The position numbers and the translations under genes are program-made. A DNA stretch of 64,000 nucleotides from Anthostomella pinea (lineage: Eukaryota; Ascomycota; Sordariomycetes; Xylariales; Xylariaceae). Below the pieces are notes generated by a model. That model was not told the origin of the DNA and ran no database searches. It saw only the letters and a program-made list of their open reading frames with translations. Positions within the stretch are counted from its first letter, which is position 1, and every line of letters starts with the position of its first letter. The stretch covers positions 5,146,001-5,210,000 of the forward strand of contig CAUWAG010000018.1 in the NCBI GenBank assembly GCA_963556695.1, given 5' to 3'. Of the stretch, positions 1-10,930 are shown piece by piece.

Positions 1-767
1 CCCACGAAGTCGACGATGGCGTCAACGCCTCGACTCTTTGTCAAAGACATGATCTGCTCGGAAGCCCTCTTGCCATCATCCTCGAATCGCACCGTCTCAT
101 CTGCTCCGACATCTCTTGCCACCTTCAGCCGACCTTCTGCATTGTCCACTGCAAATACCCTCGCTGCCGTCATCAGCTTGATGAACTGGACGCCGTAGGT
201 ACCTAGGCCGCCTATACCTATCAGCGCCGCGCTCGTGCCGGGCTTGAGCCGCTGCACCACGTTCTGTATCGCATGATAGGCAGTGACAGCAGCATCCGTA
301 AGCGGTGCGTACACCACAGGGTCCCCATCCACAATGGAGATGGCCTCAGTCCGCGGCACGACCAGAAACTCCGCCAGCCCGCCGTCAAGGCCGCACCCAC
401 GCGTCATACAGATAGCGCCCCGTCGAAACGCCTCACAGTGCTGCTCCGCGCCATCGGTGCAATACTCGCAGTTCGAGCAGTGTCACATGTGATGCACGAC
501 GACCGCCTCCCCAACAACTAGATCGGTGACGCTGCTGCCGAGCTCGGCGACGTAGCCCGCGTTCTCGTGGCCCAGGATGTAGCCTGCGTCGAAGGAGTTG
601 GCAAAGGGCTCAGAGCCGGGCTGGCTGTCGACCATGTCCAGGTCGGTGTGGCAGAGGCCCGCGGCTTTCATGCGGATGAGGACTTCACCGGGGCCGGGCT
701 GCGGCTTGGGCACGTCGACGTATTGGCCTGGGGCGCCCCATTGTACGAGTTTGAAGGCTTCCATCAT
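1..767 (-). pseudogene. Zinc-dependent alcohol dehydrogenase, in-frame stop, cut by window edge
   Basis: Medium-chain zinc alcohol dehydrogenase that would oxidise or reduce alcohols with NAD(P). The start is the ATG at 764 or the adjacent one at 767, followed by MEAFKLVQW, the catalytic-zinc region GLCHTDLD and GHENAGYV. An in-frame TGA lies at 483-485, codon 94 counted from 764. Past it the same frame stays open to base 1 and reads HCSNCEYC then EQHC, so the four structural-zinc cysteines fall at 96, 99, 102 and 110, as in the family. It continues through GGLAEFLVVPRTE and the Rossmann motif GIGGLG. The frame is unchanged and no splice sites flank the stop, so this is a nonsense change rather than an intron. 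The lost residue may have been Trp (TGG) or Arg (CGA). The rest of the cofactor domain lies outside the window. A base-call error is possible. Confidence 0.8.
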
Positions 768-1660
768 GGTAGGGAGATTGAGGACACGAGAGACTGGAAT
801 ATGGAGTTTGACGGGCCGCAACTTCTGTCACTTAGTGCGAATGATGGGGTGTTTAGCTATGCCTACTATGTTTCCAGTTGATACGGAGCCCATATCTTAT
901 ATCCTGCAGATGTGTCTGAGCTGCAAAAGGGGGAGTGGGCCAAGACTGGGGACAAGCGGAGTATCACCACGCCTCTACGAGTAAGATTGCCTTATGCACT
1001 GTGCCAACTCGTGTGCATGAGAACGCAGACGCATAGTCCCACCCTACGATATCGTCCGACGCAGGTCGATGCCGGTGGATAACACGGCAAGGTTACAGCT
1101 GGGCTTGACATAACGAGTCTCCTGTCCTCATCGCGGGTGCGGACCAACGCTCGAGCAGGGAAGAGGCTGGCGACTACCATGATGTGTCTAGCACACGGGA
1201 AGAATGTCTCGTAGGAGAACGCCCGACTCTGCACTACCGGAGATATCGCAGTCGCTGGCGTCCAACCCCAACACATCGGCCTGGGGCGTCAGGCTGAAAT
1301 AACAGGGAGCCACACTGTCCGCGGCGCAGATTTCAAACCAAGGACCAGAACTGGAGCTCTGAAATGGCGTGGTCACCTCGTGTCCAATATCGACGGTAAG
1401 GCGGGTAAGGTCACCACCCAGGGCGACATCGATACAGATGTCGTGACTTCGGGGAACGAATCCGCACTCATCTCATCAGGGGCTCTAATGCTTCCAATAG
1501 CAGTCTATGAGAACAAAGTACAGTTCTACTAATGGACGGCGCCTCAGGGGGTTACTATCTTTGCCTGCTCTATTCGCCCGCATCCTCAGCGTGGTATCTG
1601 CTGGCAGTGAGCCCTTTGACTTTAGATCTAAACGAGAAACAGAACGACGTCTCCCTACGA
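768..1660. other. Intergenic, no gene seen
   Basis: Holds the upstream region of the alcohol dehydrogenase and the 3' side of the FAD oxidoreductase. Short open frames here show no recognisable protein and no consistent splice pattern. Confidence 0.6.
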
Positions 1661-3070
1661 CTAAGCCTTGCTCATCCATTCAGGCACAACCTTCTTCGCA
1701 AAGCGCATGAACTTCCAGAATCCCACAGCATATTCGACGTTGCCATGCGGGTCGGTTACGCGTTCCGGGAAAGCTATACCGGCTCCGAATAACCGAGGGA
1801 CATACTCCCGATCCGTCTTACTTCTTGAATCCGAACTCTTGAAGAAGCGGCCTGTCACATGATCGAATTCGACGTGCAAGGGCTTGGTAATAGTGGTATC
1901 TCTCTCGACGATCTGCAGATCCGGTAAGGGATTGCGGTTGTAACCAACAGCTTGAATGATATGGGTGCAGTCGGGGAGCTCCGCCCGGTAGACCTGGTCT
2001 TCATTGCCCGTCGTCCAGTGCTTGGTAATGATCTTGCTCACGAGACTGCTCTGGAACGTCTCTTCGTCAAGGTTTTGGCGGGCCCAGTCAGCTGCCTGAC
2101 CTTTGAGGCCCGTGTTGTCACGCAGAATCCAGCCGTCCATGAACTCGGCATAGCGCAGCTTGTTGCGTGTGAACCACTTGACGCGCAGCTGAGGATGAGA
2201 CGAGCTGGCCATGTTGACCAGGTTCATTAGCACCAGTATAGCCGAGTGGGAGGCGCCTATGACAGCGACTGTGGCGGGCTCCCTGTGGTCAAGAGTCTGG
2301 TCTAGGAGCGTAGGTTTGAGGGCATAGTCCAAGTCGACCGGCTTCAGGCTCAGGGAAGATATTTTCTCCAGGCTAGGTATTGTCTTCGAGATTGGGCTCG
2401 AACCAGTGCAGAGCACCAGATGGGACGTTGTCACCTTTTCTCCATTATGTAGTGTGACTTTCCAGACGTTGCTTTGCTGTGAGAATTTTAGCTTCTGTCG
2501 CACTACAATAGCCTGGGGTGAGTCACATACCTCGTCAAGGACGGCAGCCTTGATTTTGCTTCGCCGTTGTTTCACGTCTGGGTGTTGCGCCAGACCCTCT
2601 GTGAGCATGAGGCACATGTCGGCAGCGTAGCTAAGACGGCAGCCCTTATCCTGGGGCAGGGCTTGCAGCGCGGTTACGGCATTGGGTTTTGGGGTGGCAT
2701 CGACAATGTCCCGAAAAGCTGAGACCTCGTTGGCAAACTGTAGGAAGAGCTTGACGTTCGTGTTACTAGGCACCTCACGGTACCTAGAGTTGACCCGGCC
2801 AGCCTCAAAATGAGGGTCAACCCAAAGGAACTTTCGCGCTGAGAGGTGTGGTGACTGTTCCAGCAAGTTGCCGAGGACAGTGATGCCGCCGGGTCCTGCT
2901 CCAGCTACGACAGCGCCCGTAGCAGGTGACGGGGCTGACGTAGAATAGCCATATGCGCCACTCTTGATACTGAAATCCCCAAACCCACGAGGCCGTGCAT
3001 TCCAAGTGCTATGAGGATGAGGCAAGCATACTTTGAAGGCTCGCGCAGGTCTTGCCATTGTCCAAAGCAC
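1661..3070 (-). CDS. FAD/NAD(P)-binding oxidoreductase
   Basis: A single-exon protein of 469 residues resembling fungal FAD-NAD(P)-binding oxidoreductases of the flavin monooxygenase/ornithine hydroxylase type. The first dinucleotide fold is GAGPGGITVLGN near residue 57. A second Rossmann motif, VIGASHSAI, lies near residue 272, and the ATG-like motif HIIQAVGYN near residue 370. The C-terminal GAGIAFPERV fits the conserved end of such flavoproteins. The substrate cannot be told from sequence. The first 50 residues are not conserved-looking; the true start may be further in or an upstream exon may exist. It lies between two damaged oxidoreductase genes but is itself open throughout. Confidence 0.82.
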   Translation of the reverse strand: MLWTMARPARAFKVCLPHPHSTWNARPRGFGDFSIKSGAYGYSTSAPSPATGAVVAGAGPGGITVLGNLLEQSPHLSARKFLWVDPHFEAGRVNSRYREVPSNTNVKLFLQFANEVSAFRDIVDATPKPNAVTALQALPQDKGCRLSYAADMCLMLTEGLAQHPDVKQRRSKIKAAVLDEVCDSPQAIVVRQKLKFSQQSNVWKVTLHNGEKVTTSHLVLCTGSSPISKTIPSLEKISSLSLKPVDLDYALKPTLLDQTLDHREPATVAVIGASHSAILVLMNLVNMASSSHPQLRVKWFTRNKLRYAEFMDGWILRDNTGLKGQAADWARQNLDEETFQSSLVSKIITKHWTTGNEDQVYRAELPDCTHIIQAVGYNRNPLPDLQIVERDTTITKPLHVEFDHVTGRFFKSSDSRSKTDREYVPRLFGAGIAFPERVTDPHGNVEYAVGFWKFMRFAKKVVPEWMSKA

Positions 3071-3865
3071 AGGGCGAGTTCGGCGTATGGCGGGAGTGAC
3101 GGAGATAAGCCGAAGGGTTTTTCGGAGTAGGAAGACAAGAATCTGGCCAGGGGTACACTAGCACGCGTTAGGCTGTATTGGGCGTAGCTCATATAAAAGT
3201 GGATATGATTACTGTCTTGAATGTGGGGCGCCTTTCAGAGTCACGATGCATCTCAGTTGTACAACTCGTCATCGTGATCGTATTACTTGCTCTGTGCTTT
3301 GAGCCGCCGATAAACATGGCCAGTTGAATCAAGGTACGAGAAGTGGCAGGTGAAGTGGGAGGACCCTGTGTAGCCTGACGCCTCGACCTCTACCGGTAAA
3401 CGGTGCGTCACCTAACCCTGCTGCTTCTGCCAACCCCCCTATCATCATTTTCGATCACTCTCTCTGGCTGCGCTATGGGATCAAGACGTGGCATTGAAAG
3501 GTAGCTATGCGCCCACTGAGTTGTTTAGCTACCTCCTTCTCACGCTCTTCGGTACTTACGTTATCTACCAGCTTCACGTTGTCGGATACCTCATTGGTGC
3601 CGATGCTGATAGGCCACGCCTAAATCATGACTGGGTTCCATTCGGCAGTCAGAAACTAGTCTAATTGTGCTGGAACGAGGTGGCCTGATCACTGGGTTCC
3701 AACAAGTCGAAGTCGTATGTCTTCAGAAATTGGATGAGGAATTGCTTCAAAATGTGCAATGCAATCAATCTATCTACCTGGGCTGTTGCAGGACGTCAGA
3801 CCAATTTTGGAAACATCAACGCTATGTACGCAACGGGTGGCTGACACTTACGGCCCCCTTCTCCT
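3071..3865. other. Intergenic, no gene seen
   Basis: Lies between the 5' end of the FAD oxidoreductase and the 3' end of the dehydrogenase relic. The open frames at 3667-4095 are shadows or chance. No repeats or RNA genes were seen. Confidence 0.55.
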
Positions 3866-4924
3866 TCAAACGAACTTCTCAACCTGCTTCTCACTCCACT
3901 CCCAGAAATTACGCGCCAAGTCAACACCTCCCTCAGCCTCCGGACCGGCTGCAAGCTGCAGTTCCTTGCAGATAGCCTGGAAGCGTCCGAAAGGGAAGAT
4001 GTAGTCCCCAGCCTTGTCGGCAGTAACTTCAGGAGAGAGACCAGCAAACAATTCCGTGTACGCGCCTTTGACAACGGGGTAATGCATGAGCGCAACCTGC
4101 ACTCTCGTCAGGAAGCTCTGATGCTTGAACAAGTCCGATCGTAGGTTGCCAGGGTTCACTGGCACGCCCAGAACCCCGTCCGCCTTGTACCGCTTCGAGA
4201 GTTCGACCCCGTAAGCCCACACGCCAACCTTGCTGAGAGCATATCGTTGAATGCTCGACCTAGGATGATGGTAGTCCAGGTTGTCTAGGTCGATACCAAT
4301 GCGCTTTTCGTGGAACATCTCGGCTGCGAATGAAGACACGAAGACGACGCGAACCTCGTTGGACCACGTGCCTCTGTCCGCCGCCGTAGCCAAGAGGGTC
4401 GGCATCAGCAACTTGGTCCAGAGAAAATGCCCCAAGCAGTTCACGCCAAGCTGCCTCTCGTAGCCCTGCGCTGTCTTTCCAATACTGGCGTCATCATTGG
4501 CCATGTAGCCGGCGTTGTTGAAAAGAACGTGGAGCTTTGACTCCGCTGTGATGAAGCGCTCTGCAGAGTCCTTGACCGACCGTAAATCCCCAAGATCTAG
4601 AGGCAAGAATACCAAGCTCCCCGTGGAGCTGGGTTCAGTGCCCCGTATGTACTTGATAGCATCGCGTTCTTCTCGAGCAGCGAGGTAGAACTTTCGCATT
4701 CTTCGAATAGAGTATGCGAGAAAGTTCTCTGTCAATTCCCCACGTACTACCCGTTACGATGTAGACCTGTTGAGTATAATTGTTAAGTTCGAGCGCTGCG
4801 TGGCCTCCGGCCGTGGATCGAGAGCTTAGCCCACCTTGCCGTTCAGATCGGGTGTATCCTTCTCCGTGAACGCGGGCGCCGGGGGGAAGCACTGCGTCCA
4901 GCCGCTGGATATTGTAGGTGGCAT
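3866..4924 (-). pseudogene. Short-chain dehydrogenase/reductase, frameshifted
   Basis: SDR-family oxidoreductase of the retinol-dehydrogenase-like fungal type. Exon 1 (4924-4835) starts MPPTISSGW and ends with FTEKDTPDLNGK. A 68-nt GT-AG intron (4834-4767) follows, and exon 2 opens with VYIVTGSTWGIDRELS. After AAA GTT an extra C at 4688 shifts the frame; the rest reads YLAAREERDA on to the stop at 3866. Downstream are intact NNAG (FNNAGYM), LGVNCLGHF and the catalytic Y-x3-K (YALSK). The cofactor motif TGxxxGIG reads GID here, so the third glycine is Asp. That loss plus the frameshift suggests real decay rather than one sequencing slip. If the extra base is an error, the protein would be about 330 residues with a weakened NAD(P) site. 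Confidence 0.8.
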
Positions 4925-5713
4925 AGTTGGACGGGTGAACAGAGACAGAATTTGACCCGAAGAAACAGTGTAGTTCACAGCCCAAGATGTTCAATCGGCG
5001 GTGCTGTTTATCAATAGATACTACCCCTCCAAGTCTTTCCTGTTCCGCCTTCTTTTGCCAAGTGTGCCATCTTGAGGTCAGCCAATTTGACTGCGCCAAC
5101 CAACTACTCTCCACGGGTAATCAGACATTTACTCGGTGGTAGTGTCTAACAATTAAAATGTGGGTTGACCGCCATCTGGGACAGGCAATTGGCTACAATC
5201 CTAACTGCGCTAAAACCCACGTACTCAGCGCCCAAGGGGATATTTGCAGCGGTGTCGAAGTGGGGCTGACCCCCGTGGGGGCACCGTGGGGGATGGAGGA
5301 TCGAAGAGCCTCAGGCAAGTTTTATGATACTCGACCTCTCCAGGCGGATGAGGCCTGAACGATGACCGAAGATATAATGAATGTCGAGTCTCTAGGTGAC
5401 TACTATACTATTGACGGGATATCCTCCAATATCGCGTGATACCATGAGCCCCTTTCGGCTCTGGTTTAACGGTTGTGCATCGACGATCAGCGGAGCGTTT
5501 CCTCCTGGCCAATCAAGTGGTGCTGCTGGCCCCGTTCCGGTCGACAGCGGGAGTGGCCGAAGCTATGATGCAGCACTTGGGCGCTTGACAAGGACCCGAC
5601 CAGTTCCATTTTCGTGTTCCCAAGCCCAACCTTCTTCGGCTTCTTCCTTTCAGCAGTCTGAATAGTAAAACTTCAAGAGAAGCGACTCAGGCACTAAGTG
5701 CCAAAAACACACT
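4925..5713. other. Divergent intergenic region, no gene seen
   Basis: Shared upstream region of the minus-strand dehydrogenase relic and the plus-strand Frag1/Sfk1 gene. It should hold both promoters, but no specific site stands out. Short frames at 5158 and 5396 have no recognisable features. Confidence 0.55.
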
Positions 5714-6585
5714 ATGGTCCGTCTTTGGCACAGCGCCTTTGAGCGCGATTTCTTCTCTATACGTCGCCTGTGGCTATTCCCCGTGGTCGCCGGGTCTTGC
5801 TGGTTCACGACACTCACCATCCTGCTGATCCGCTGGCTCGCCATCGGCCGCCCTCAGTATCCTAACCAAGTGAATCCATACGTGCCATTCATCAGCGACA
5901 TCGCCGCGCAGACTTTCCAGCCCGTCTTCATCGTGGGATGCGCCGTGACCGGCCTATCATTCTTCGGCACCGTGTTCGCTGTGCACCATGTGCGATATTC
6001 ACCCAAGTTCTACGGCCTGACCGACGACGCCCAGTGGCGGCAGGCCGTGTCGATGGTGGCGCTCGTTGCTGGACTTGCCGGCGCCGTTTCTCTGGTGCTG
6101 CTCAGCATCTTCGACACCGACGATGCCCATAAGCGCCATCGGTACCTCTTGATGGCCACCTTTGGAGGCTTGTTCGTCAGTGCCGTTACCACCACCTTCG
6201 TGTGGTGGGACCAGGCCCGGGGCCCAGTCGTCTTCGCAGGCTTACGGAAGTGGTATGCGTCTTTGCTGCAAAGGCCTGCAGGTCGATCACATGTGTTGAC
6301 TTTATCCGCAGGTGCCGGTTCAACATCTCCCTGGTTCTTTGCCAGTTCGCCGTAGGTATCGTGTTCCTGAGCACCATGTACGCGGGCGATTACAGGGTAT
6401 CGGGCATCTTTGAGTGGATCCTCACGTACCTGGGAGCGTTCTGGCTGGTGTCGTTCGTTGGTTACACGAGGTGAGCATGGTCCTTCAATTCGAGGCACGC
6501 ATTTTCGCTGACAAGATCTAGATTCCGGGAAGGTCAAGATCCCAAGGCGACTGATGGAGACGAGCGACAGCCACTACTGGCATAG
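5714..6585 (+). CDS. Frag1/DRAM/Sfk1 family membrane protein
   Basis: A multi-pass protein of 253 residues with the Frag1/DRAM/Sfk1 layout. Yeast Sfk1 acts at the plasma membrane in phosphoinositide and lipid-asymmetry control; the role here is inferred from family only. Exons are 5714-6252, 6312-6470 and 6522-6585, with introns of 59 and 51 nt. The joins give GLRKW|CRFNIS and GYTR|FREGQ with no leftover base. About six hydrophobic segments are visible: near residues 20-40, 70-90, 110-130, 145-165, 185-205 and 215-230. The tail is short and polar, ending ERQPLLA. The 3' end converges with the F-box relic 80 bases away. Confidence 0.8.
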
Positions 6586-6665
6586 CCTCGGTCCCCCTAT
6601 TTCGCTTGAGAGCGTGAAATCATCGAGTTTCGGGAACACTGTATCTTGAGGTACCCTCAACTGAG

Positions 6666-7518
6666 CTACCGTACAAGGTTCTCACCGATCAAAATGAAGG
6701 GTCCACTGGGACTATGTCTCCCGTCCTCCTCCACGCCATCTGACGCATTTCGATCATCCTCTTCCTCATCCTGGCCGAGTAGTACCTTATAGAGTAGCAC
6801 GATTTCAGGATCTAGCGGATCTTCGATGTCGAGATTAATTGCGTTGCTCACCATCAGCCCATGGGCCTCAAGCTGACAGTTGATCGCGTCGTGGAAACGT
6901 TCACCACGGAACGTTATGGACACTGGGGCCCATATCACCCGAAACGCCGTTGAAATAGTCCGCCCCACCCCCCGACGTGGGAGACCGGGACTATTCCGCA
7001 ACACCACTTCTGCCAATAACTCTTCCATTCGGAGGGGCACTACACTGCGCCCTGCGGCTCCCGGTACGACTCCAGGAAACAAGATCTCGACCGCGTCTCC
7101 CAGCCTAAACGATACGTCCGTCCACACGGGGCTTATGCCAGACGGCGGTGGTTGTTGCACCAGCATCCGTCTCCACGTTGCATCTTCGTTCTCTTGGCCC
7201 GTATCTCTAATGAATCCGCCATGCGTCGGGCTTTATCGTTTATCGGTGCCACGCCCCGAGAGATGAGCTGCAGCGGATCATCTACCCCAGGATCGAGATG
7301 CGGGAAGCAGCAACGGAAGATGCCCGCAAGCAGGAGGTTCGGCGTCTCGGCTGCTTGATAGTCGGGTTCGAAGAATAGCGCTTTCTGAAGCGCTGGGGAT
7401 CGCTTGATGAGATCATGCCAGTAACGGCTTACTCTCTGGGCCGAGACAAGCAGCGTTCTCGTATCGAGCCTTAATAGTATCGCTTCGAGGAGCTCGGGAT
7501 ATGTACGGTCTTCTCCAT
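6666..7518 (-). pseudogene. F-box-like protein, copy A, two frameshifts
   Basis: Relic of a short F-box-like protein, paralogous to the copy at 8229-9010. An ATG at 7518 opens MEKTVHIP; the frame is then lost by one base and resumes as ELLEAILLRLDTRTLLVSAQ, the F-box helix region. A second shift lies near MADSL (about 7210-7230), after which the frame runs from ATWRRMLVQQPPP to the stop at 6666. The paralog has matching segments IPELLEAILLHVDTRTLLVS and SWRRMLLRQPP, which sets the expected order. No splice sites account for either shift. F-box proteins would join SCF ubiquitin ligases, but this copy probably makes no full product. Confidence 0.68.
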
Positions 7519-8228
7519 TGCACTTGGGCGCGGCATCCTGGTCATTCTGATATTGGTGGCTGGCTTGGCGTAAAAGGGTTACGTTTGCATAGGGAAAGTG
7601 GGGATCTTGGGTACTCTGGTCTAGACGACAGGATATTTATAGTAAGAGTAGGCTCTCAGTGTCGCATACAACCACTGAAACATAGACGTGACTTTGCATC
7701 ATGAGTGCTTAAGTGCTGTCTTTTCCAAGTCATAGGCTGTCCCTGAAGCTCATGCCGTTTGGTGACTTATGCCTACATGCAGCCGCCGTCACAGCACATT
7801 ATTAGCGCCTAGTACGTCCACAATGAGCATGCACTATTCGAGTTCCAACAGAAGAATAGTCGAAGTCCACCTTGAATGAGATGAGATACTTCTTTCAATG
7901 TGACGATGGTGCCTTCCACAAAGATGGTAGATACACTGCACCTTCAGAAGTCTTCGTACACCCCTTATTTGCTAAGCAAAAGGTGTATTCAAAAGTTGAC
8001 AGGAGTATGACGGACGGAAACTTATGATGGGTGAGTGTATCCCGCCCGAACATAGGAAGTGAAGTATCGTATCACCTTGTAACCCGACAACAAGCCGCCC
8101 AATTTTCGAGCAAGATTCCCACCCCGGCAACGAAAGCTCGCTTCTCGGAATGTCCCATCCCAGCTGCGTTTACCGTGAAACCCCAACCCAGCGACTGACT
8201 ACCCAGGTCACGTCTGTAGCCCACACAT
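7519..8228. other. Spacer between the two F-box relics
   Basis: No gene, repeat or RNA was recognised. The in-frame extension upstream of copy A stays open for a while but has no ATG. Confidence 0.5.
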
Positions 8229-9010
8229 TCACAACACAAACCGATCATACCCAGACCCAAAATGCACCACAAGCCCCCACTCATCCATAGTCCGCCCCGC
8301 CGCGTCGTCCGTCGTCAATCTCAGCTGCGCGACCGCCGCCGGCAGCGGCGCCCAGTAGACGCAGAACGCCGCGAACCGGGGCATCGCGGTGCCGGTCCAG
8401 ACGTGGTCGCTGTCGAAGATGGCGCTGACCACGTCTTCCATGCGTATCTCTGATCCAGCCCCAGCGTTTGAGTTGTTGGTGGTGCCGCCCTGAACGATCC
8501 AACACCGCGCGATTGCGGATTCGCCGCCCCAGTTCGCGCCGACGACGAACCCGACGGTCGTGTGCAGCGGTGGCTGCCGGAGCAGCATGCGGCGCCACGA
8601 CGCGGCGGCGGCACCGCCGCGCGTGAAGGCCTGTTCGCCGCGAGGGGTCCAATCTAGCATGCGGAAGAGGAGGTCCGCGAGCCGCAGGCCGGGGGTGCGT
8701 TCGGTGGTGTCGAAGGTGGCAACTCTTGTGATGGGAACGGGGGTGCTTGGGTGCCCTGGGGGAAGCAGAGGGGGAAGGGGCCGACGAGCAGCGGGTTGGG
8801 GGTTGGATCGTGCGCGGCTGGGTCGGCGCGGAAGAAGAGTCGGCGTTGGAGGAGGGGAGAGGTGGTGATGGTGGTGTGCCAGGGGTGGTCTACGCGCTGT
8901 GCGGATACGAGGAGGGTGCGCGTGTCGACGTGTAAGAGGATGGCCTCGAGCAGCTCGGGGATCGCGAGGGCTCTCTGCGTTGCTGGCTGGGTTGGTGGTA
9001 GGCCGGCCAT
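8229..9010 (-). pseudogene. F-box-like protein, copy B, frameshifted
   Basis: Paralog of the relic at 6666-7518. It starts at the ATG at 9010 (MAGLPPTQPATQRA), followed by IPELLEAILLHVDTRTLLVS and the family segment NPLLVGPFPLCFPQGT. The frame then breaks within a C-rich run at about 8715-8750; the next frame reads VPITRVATF, then LADLLFRMLDW and SWRRMLLRQPP, to the stop at 8229. One missing or extra base in the C run would join both parts into a protein of about 260 residues. Being a homopolymer, this site is the likeliest sequencing error among the broken genes here. GC content is clearly higher than in copy A, so the two copies are old. Confidence 0.65.
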
Positions 9011-9304
9011 TTTGTGCGTTATGTGTTGTGCTACGTGTGTATTATGTATGAAGACAGCCTCAAGTTGGTTGGAGCTTTGAATTATATAGAAAAGCACATC
9101 ACGAAAATTCGATAGTGATCCCAGCTACAATGGCTGAAGATGCAAGATTGATGAGTCGGCTCAGCTGTCAATGGGCTGCTGACCGTCATGCCCCTGATGT
9201 ATAGGAGGTGATTATCGATGTAGTACCCCTTGCAATTTGCTAACATTAATACTGGTATCTCTTAGGTAGTGAGTAGGCCGTCCACCCAATGCACGGCCGT
9301 TGAA

Positions 9305-10930
9305 TCAGAAGAATCGCCAAATTGAGTTGGGGCCCTTGGTCTTCTTGAACCGACTGTACAAGTGGCATAGGGGAGACAATATCGCCAACGTGATAGCCCA
9401 CAGACCGAAGTACACCCAGAGGTTGTCTATGCCAATCGCAGGCTTCTGCATCACCGGATCTTCGAAGCCCATGTCGTGGCCGTACAATCGGGTCAAGAGA
9501 CCACCCAGCGAGAATAGCATGAACTGGTGAACTATGTAGAAGAATAGCGCTGATGTGCCGTACGCAAGCAGGATCGAGAACCGCGATGCGATACGAGGGG
9601 GGATGACATCAAAGAGCGTAAGTAGAAGTAGGTTTGCTGCCATCGTGAACGAGAAGAATGCGACGTCCGGCGGATACTTCGTTATGTAGAAAAACGACTT
9701 GGGGGACACCAAATATTGGTTCGTGCCAGGGTGTGCAGTGTGTTCTGCCGTCTGCAAGCAGCCCGTTGATAAGTTTCCGAAGTCGAACACGCGTGTAAAG
9801 ACGAAGAAAAGTCCGAACGCAAGAGCCGAGAGTAACGTGGCTAGCCTGATGGTTTTAACGGACCACGGCCGAGCGAGGATGAGACGACCGTACAGTAGGC
9901 CGAGTATGGAGAAGGATATCCAGGCGAGCGGCGGGAAAGCAGATATAGCCCCGATTTCTTGGACCACCCAGAACCATATTCTTAGAATAGGGCTGTCGGG
10001 AATGATCTTCGCGGTTACTGGTTTAGTTCCTGCTGAGCATCGACCATGAGTTGGGGAGAGCCAGATATTCCACCAGATGGTAACCCCAGTCAGCGCCAAC
10101 AAGACGACGTTGTGAAGATGCCATGACAGATCGGCCGCCCATTTCTCCTTGGCGCTAATCTTCACGCCATTGCTCATGGTTAGCAATGGCTGCGTGGCGT
10201 CGTCGTCCTCGGTATCCTCCGGGAGGCAAGCTGCAAATCCACGCGCAAGCACCGGCTCCGTTTTGCTGATAACAAGCCACAGCAATCCTGCCAGTAGGTA
10301 ATCGATGGCCAAGGAGAACAAGACGACGTTCAGGAACCATATGCTGCCTCCGGACACGACGACGCCCATGAGCACACAGAGGAGGGTCAGCACGACGGCG
10401 CGGATGACAAAATGCCATACCATCTGGAAGCCAGTCCAACCGAGCCTGGCGCGAGATCGACCGAAATAGACGACTCCCATTCCGAGGAGGAAGGTGAATC
10501 CCGGAGCGCAGAGGTGTGTGAGTGTTCGTATTGTGTAGGCGATTGGGCGATTCCATTCGTGCACGACGGCGCCGTCCCCTTCGCCCACGCGACCTTGTCC
10601 ATGCTCCCAGGCATTCAGGGCGAGGACGTTGTGATCGAGGGCCATGAATACCATGAGGAGACCTCTCAGTAGGTCGGGCGCGAGGGCTCTTGTCGCAACT
10701 GCATCGGTGTTGGCGGCCGGCTTCCTCGTGACGGCTTCTTCAGCGTTGTCACTAGGCCGGTCAGCATCTTCATCTTGCTGCCCGGCTGTTCCGTAGTCGC
10801 GGCCGTTTACCGGTTGGCCGGGTCTGTTTGCGATTTCAACATCGTCGCTGTTCATTGTCTGCCCTTCTCCGTAGGTGAACTGGTTTTCTTGAATGCGGTC
10901 GGCCATTCTGATGGTGGACTGCAACTCCAC
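9305..10930 (-). CDS. HGSNAT/DUF1624-like membrane protein
   Basis: A single-exon membrane protein of 541 residues. After a polar N-terminus of about 85 residues comes DLLRGLLMVFMALDH, the signature of the heparan-alpha-glucosaminide N-acetyltransferase catalytic domain (DUF1624 group). About ten hydrophobic segments follow, including LCAPGFTFLLGMGVVYFG and ALFFYIVHQFMLFSLGG. In animals the relative acetylates heparan in lysosomes. Fungi lack heparan, so the substrate is unknown and a transmembrane acyl transfer is only inferred. Start codons at 10930, 10906 and 10855 are all in frame; the first gives the longest product. Confidence 0.8.
   Translation of the reverse strand: MELQSTIRMADRIQENQFTYGEGQTMNSDDVEIANRPGQPVNGRDYGTAGQQDEDADRPSDNAEEAVTRKPAANTDAVATRALAPDLLRGLLMVFMALDHNVLALNAWEHGQGRVGEGDGAVVHEWNRPIAYTIRTLTHLCAPGFTFLLGMGVVYFGRSRARLGWTGFQMVWHFVIRAVVLTLLCVLMGVVVSGGSIWFLNVVLFSLAIDYLLAGLLWLVISKTEPVLARGFAACLPEDTEDDDATQPLLTMSNGVKISAKEKWAADLSWHLHNVVLLALTGVTIWWNIWLSPTHGRCSAGTKPVTAKIIPDSPILRIWFWVVQEIGAISAFPPLAWISFSILGLLYGRLILARPWSVKTIRLATLLSALAFGLFFVFTRVFDFGNLSTGCLQTAEHTAHPGTNQYLVSPKSFFYITKYPPDVAFFSFTMAANLLLLTLFDVIPPRIASRFSILLAYGTSALFFYIVHQFMLFSLGGLLTRLYGHDMGFEDPVMQKPAIGIDNLWVYFGLWAITLAILSPLCHLYSRFKKTKGPNSIWRFF

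Noticed and set aside
8229..9080. Several long frames on both strands over F-box copy B
   Set aside because: High GC makes stop codons rare here; only the frames carrying the F-box segments have paralog support.
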